From contig JAKSPF010000057.1 of NCBI GenBank assembly GCA_024405065.1, forward strand, positions 1 through 7,440: a DNA stretch of 7,440 bases. The letters are read 5' to 3'. Positions 5,604 through 7,440 of the stretch are shown in pieces (within the stretch, counting starts at the first letter, position 1; every line of letters starts with the position of its first letter). Source of the DNA: Sphaerochaetaceae bacterium (GTDB lineage: Bacteria > Spirochaetota > Spirochaetia > Sphaerochaetales > Sphaerochaetaceae). The translations under genes were made by a program, and so were the position numbers. The notes under the pieces were generated by a model that worked only from the letters and a program-made list of their open reading frames with translations, ran no database searches and was not told the origin of the DNA.

Positions 5604-7238
5604 ATGGCAAAACAGCTTCAGTTCAGTGAAGAAGCAAGAAAATCTCTTGTTTCAGGTGTTGAACAGATTGCCAAGGCTGTGATGACAACCTTGGGACCTA
5701 AGGGAAGAACCGTTCTTCTTGATAAGAAGTACGGTGCTCCGATGATTACAAAAGACGGTGTTACGGTTGCACGTGAGGTTGAACTTGAGGATCCGTTTGA
5801 AAACATGGGCGCACAGCTTGTGAAAGAAGTTGCATCCAAGACAAATGATGTTGCAGGCGACGGAACAACAACAGCAACTGTTCTTGCTTGGGCGATTACG
5901 AAGGAAGGAATGAAAAGTGTTGCTTCCGGTGTTAATCCTATGGGTATCAGACGTGGCATTGACAAGGCTGTCGGTGATGCTGTTCAGATTCTCAAAAAAG
6001 AGGCAAAGGCTGTTCATGACAAAGAGGAAATCATGCAGGTTGCAACCATTTCTTCAAACAGTGACAGTGCAATAGGTGAGGAAATTGCCAATGCAATGGA
6101 AAAGGTCGGAATGGACGGAGTTATAACCATTGAGGAGTCAAAGAACATTGAAACCACAACAGACTTTGTGGAAGGTATGCAGTTTGACCGCGGTTATATT
6201 TCTGCTTATTTTGCCAACAATCGGGAGAGCATGACAGCTCTGCTTGAAGATCCGTATATTCTTATCTACGACAAAAAAATTTCTTCCATGAAGGAGCTTC
6301 TTCCTGTTCTTGAAAAGGTTGTTCAGACTTCAAAGCCGATTCTTATCATTGCTGAGGATGTTGACGGTGAGGCTCTCACAACGCTTGTTGTGAACTCTCT
6401 CAGAGGTACTCTCAACGTATGTGCAATTAAGGCTCCCGGATTCGGTGACAGAAGAAAAGCCATGCTTGAGGATATTGCAATTCTCACGGGAGGTCAGGTG
6501 ATTTCCGAAGAACTCGGAATGAAGCTTGAAAATGCGGAGCTTACACAGCTTGGACGTGCAAAGAGCGTGAAGGTTGAAAAAGAGAATACCACGATAATCA
6601 ACGGAAAGGGTAAGGCTTCCGACATTAAGGACAGAATCGGTCAGATAAAGAAGCAGATTTCCGAGACAACAAGTGACTATGACAAGGAGAAGCTTCAGGA
6701 ACGCCTTGCAAAACTTGCAGGTGGTGTTGCGGTAATCAACGTAGGTGCTGCAACTGAGGTTGAACTCAAAGAGAGAAAGCACAGAGTTGAAGATGCTGTG
6801 AATGCCACACGTGCTGCAATAGAGGAGGGCGTGATACCCGGAGGCGGTGTTGCTCTTGCTCAGGCAGCAAAGAAGATGGAAGATACAAATCTTTCCAAAC
6901 TCACGGAAGAAGAGAAAATCGGTTACAGAATTGTTCGCAGAGCCCTTGAGGAGCCTATGCGTCAGATAGCGGAAAACGCAGGCGAGGACGGTGCAATCAT
7001 TGCAGACAAGTGCAAGAACAGTGAAAAAGGATTCGGTTATGATGCAAACGGAGACAGATGGGTCAACATGGTTTCTGCAGGTATTATAGACCCTGTCAAA
7101 GTTACCAGAAGCGCGCTTCAGAATGCTGCGAGCATTGCTTCTCTGATTCTTACTTCAGAGTGTGCAATCACAGACATTCCTGCTCCGGAACCTGCGGCTC
7201 CTGCTGCACCTGCCGGCGGTATGGGAATGGGCTACTGA
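5604..7238 (+). CDS. groL: Chaperonin GroEL (Hsp60)
   Basis: This cytoplasmic ATP-dependent chaperonin assembles as a double heptamer and folds proteins with the GroES lid. It has 544 residues, full length. The equatorial ATP site is intact: TLGPKGR (29-35), ITKDG with Asp51, GDGTTT (85-90) with Asp86, and Asp397 in VEDAVNATRAA. The chaperonin signature AAIEEGVIPGGG is at 404-415. The apical domain (about 190-375) includes VEGMQFDRGYIS and APGFGDRR. The C terminus is a Pro/Ala-rich linker and a short GGMGMGY tail, ending in Tyr where many relatives have repeated GGM and Met. The start at 5604 is set by spacing to AGAGG. Stops are tandem, TGA followed in frame by TAA. No groES flanks it in this window, so GroES must be encoded elsewhere. 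The leader is structured and lacks CIRCE. Confidence 0.98.
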   Translation: MAKQLQFSEEARKSLVSGVEQIAKAVMTTLGPKGRTVLLDKKYGAPMITKDGVTVAREVELEDPFENMGAQLVKEVASKTNDVAGDGTTTATVLAWAITKEGMKSVASGVNPMGIRRGIDKAVGDAVQILKKEAKAVHDKEEIMQVATISSNSDSAIGEEIANAMEKVGMDGVITIEESKNIETTTDFVEGMQFDRGYISAYFANNRESMTALLEDPYILIYDKKISSMKELLPVLEKVVQTSKPILIIAEDVDGEALTTLVVNSLRGTLNVCAIKAPGFGDRRKAMLEDIAILTGGQVISEELGMKLENAELTQLGRAKSVKVEKENTTIINGKGKASDIKDRIGQIKKQISETTSDYDKEKLQERLAKLAGGVAVINVGAATEVELKERKHRVEDAVNATRAAIEEGVIPGGGVALAQAAKKMEDTNLSKLTEEEKIGYRIVRRALEEPMRQIAENAGEDGAIIADKCKNSEKGFGYDANGDRWVNMVSAGIIDPVKVTRSALQNAASIASLILTSECAITDIPAPEPAAPAAPAGGMGMGY

Positions 7239-7273
7239 TAACAGTTCGTCAATCGGTACTTGCTGAATGAAAG

Positions 7274-7322
7274 AGGCTGTGGCTTATCCGGAATTCCGAC
7301 CGAGCCGCAGCCTTCATTTTTT
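7274..7322 (+). terminator. Intrinsic terminator after groL
   Basis: AGGCTGTGGCT (7274-7284) pairs with AGCCGCAGCCT (7303-7313) over 11 bp with one G-U pair. A T-rich tract (7317-7325, TTTTTTATT) begins 4 nt after the stem. The loop contains a perfect 10-nt palindrome, CGGAATTCCG (7289-7298), which may form a small inner helix. It separates groL from the tRNA promoter. Confidence 0.88.
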
Positions 7323-7343
7323 ATTGAAAACGTACAAGAGTAC

Positions 7344-7373
7344 TTGGAAATAATTGTATCTTTTGTTTATAAT
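7344..7373 (+). promoter_or_regulatory. Promoter of the tRNA-Ala gene
   Basis: TTGGAA (7344-7349), an 18-nt spacer and a consensus TATAAT (7368-7373) place transcription start near 7380, about 6 nt before the tRNA 5' end. This suits a short tRNA leader. No strong GC-rich discriminator is seen. Confidence 0.65.
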
Positions 7374-7385
7374 GATTCACGGAAC

Positions 7386-7440
7386 GGGGCTGTAGCTCAC
7401 CTGGCTAGAGCGACTGAATGGCATTCAGTAGGTAGTGGGT
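7386..7440 (+). tRNA. tRNA-Ala (anticodon GGC), 3' end beyond the window
   Basis: The 5' acceptor strand GGGGCTG (7386-7392) is followed by T8-A9. The D arm is GCTC...GAGC (7395-7411) with the GG pair in its loop. The anticodon stem is ACTGA/TCAGT (7413-7417, 7425-7429) around the loop ATGGCAT, with T33 and anticodon GGC at 7420-7422. The variable loop is AGGTA, followed by the T stem 5' strand GTGGG and T54 at the last base. GGC reads the alanine codon GCC. The T loop, 3' acceptor strand and CCA lie outside the window. Confidence 0.93.

Noticed and set aside
7289..7298. CGGAATTCCG palindrome as a separate protein-binding site.
   Set aside because: It sits in the loop of the terminator hairpin and is short enough to be incidental.

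Overview
The window holds six protein genes, all on the + strand, and the 5' part of a tRNA gene. Base composition is moderate (roughly low-40s % GC by eye), TTG and GTG starts are common, and the proteins look bacterial. The GroEL and glucose-6-phosphate isomerase sequences and the T-rich codon usage resemble a spirochaete, most likely a Treponema-type organism. That assignment comes from recall of protein families and no search was run, so hold it at moderate confidence.

Layout. Bases 1-1541 encode glucose-6-phosphate isomerase (pgi), whose true start is probably just left of the window. After 35 nt come lemA (1577-2131), a DUF2207 membrane protein (2133-3995), a small VTE5/SEC59/DGK1-type prenol or lipid kinase (3985-4578) and a DUF92 protein related to VTE6 (4575-5426). 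Gaps are 35, 1, -11 and -4 nt with no terminator between genes, so these five look like one co-transcribed and partly translationally coupled unit. A 177-nt intergenic region (5427-5603) follows. It has two candidate promoters and a leader with several nested or competing inverted repeats, and leads into groL (5604-7238). groL ends at tandem stops and a strong intrinsic terminator (7274-7322). A separate promoter then drives a tRNA-Ala(GGC) gene cut off by the window end.

How the genes fit together. pgi is glycolytic housekeeping. LemA plus DUF2207 is a recurrent envelope pair of unknown function. The kinase-like pair matches the two enzymes of the plant and cyanobacterial phytol salvage route (prenol to prenyl-phosphate to prenyl-diphosphate), which suggests isoprenoid-alcohol recycling in an organism not expected to have phytol. 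GroEL is a complete canonical chaperonin, but no groES lies beside it here and no CIRCE element is visible.

The two points most worth follow-up are the VTE5-like/VTE6-like pair and the structured groL leader, where one segment can pair either upstream or with a partner followed by a T-run, an attenuator-like arrangement. I saw no mobile element, CRISPR array or obvious defence system.
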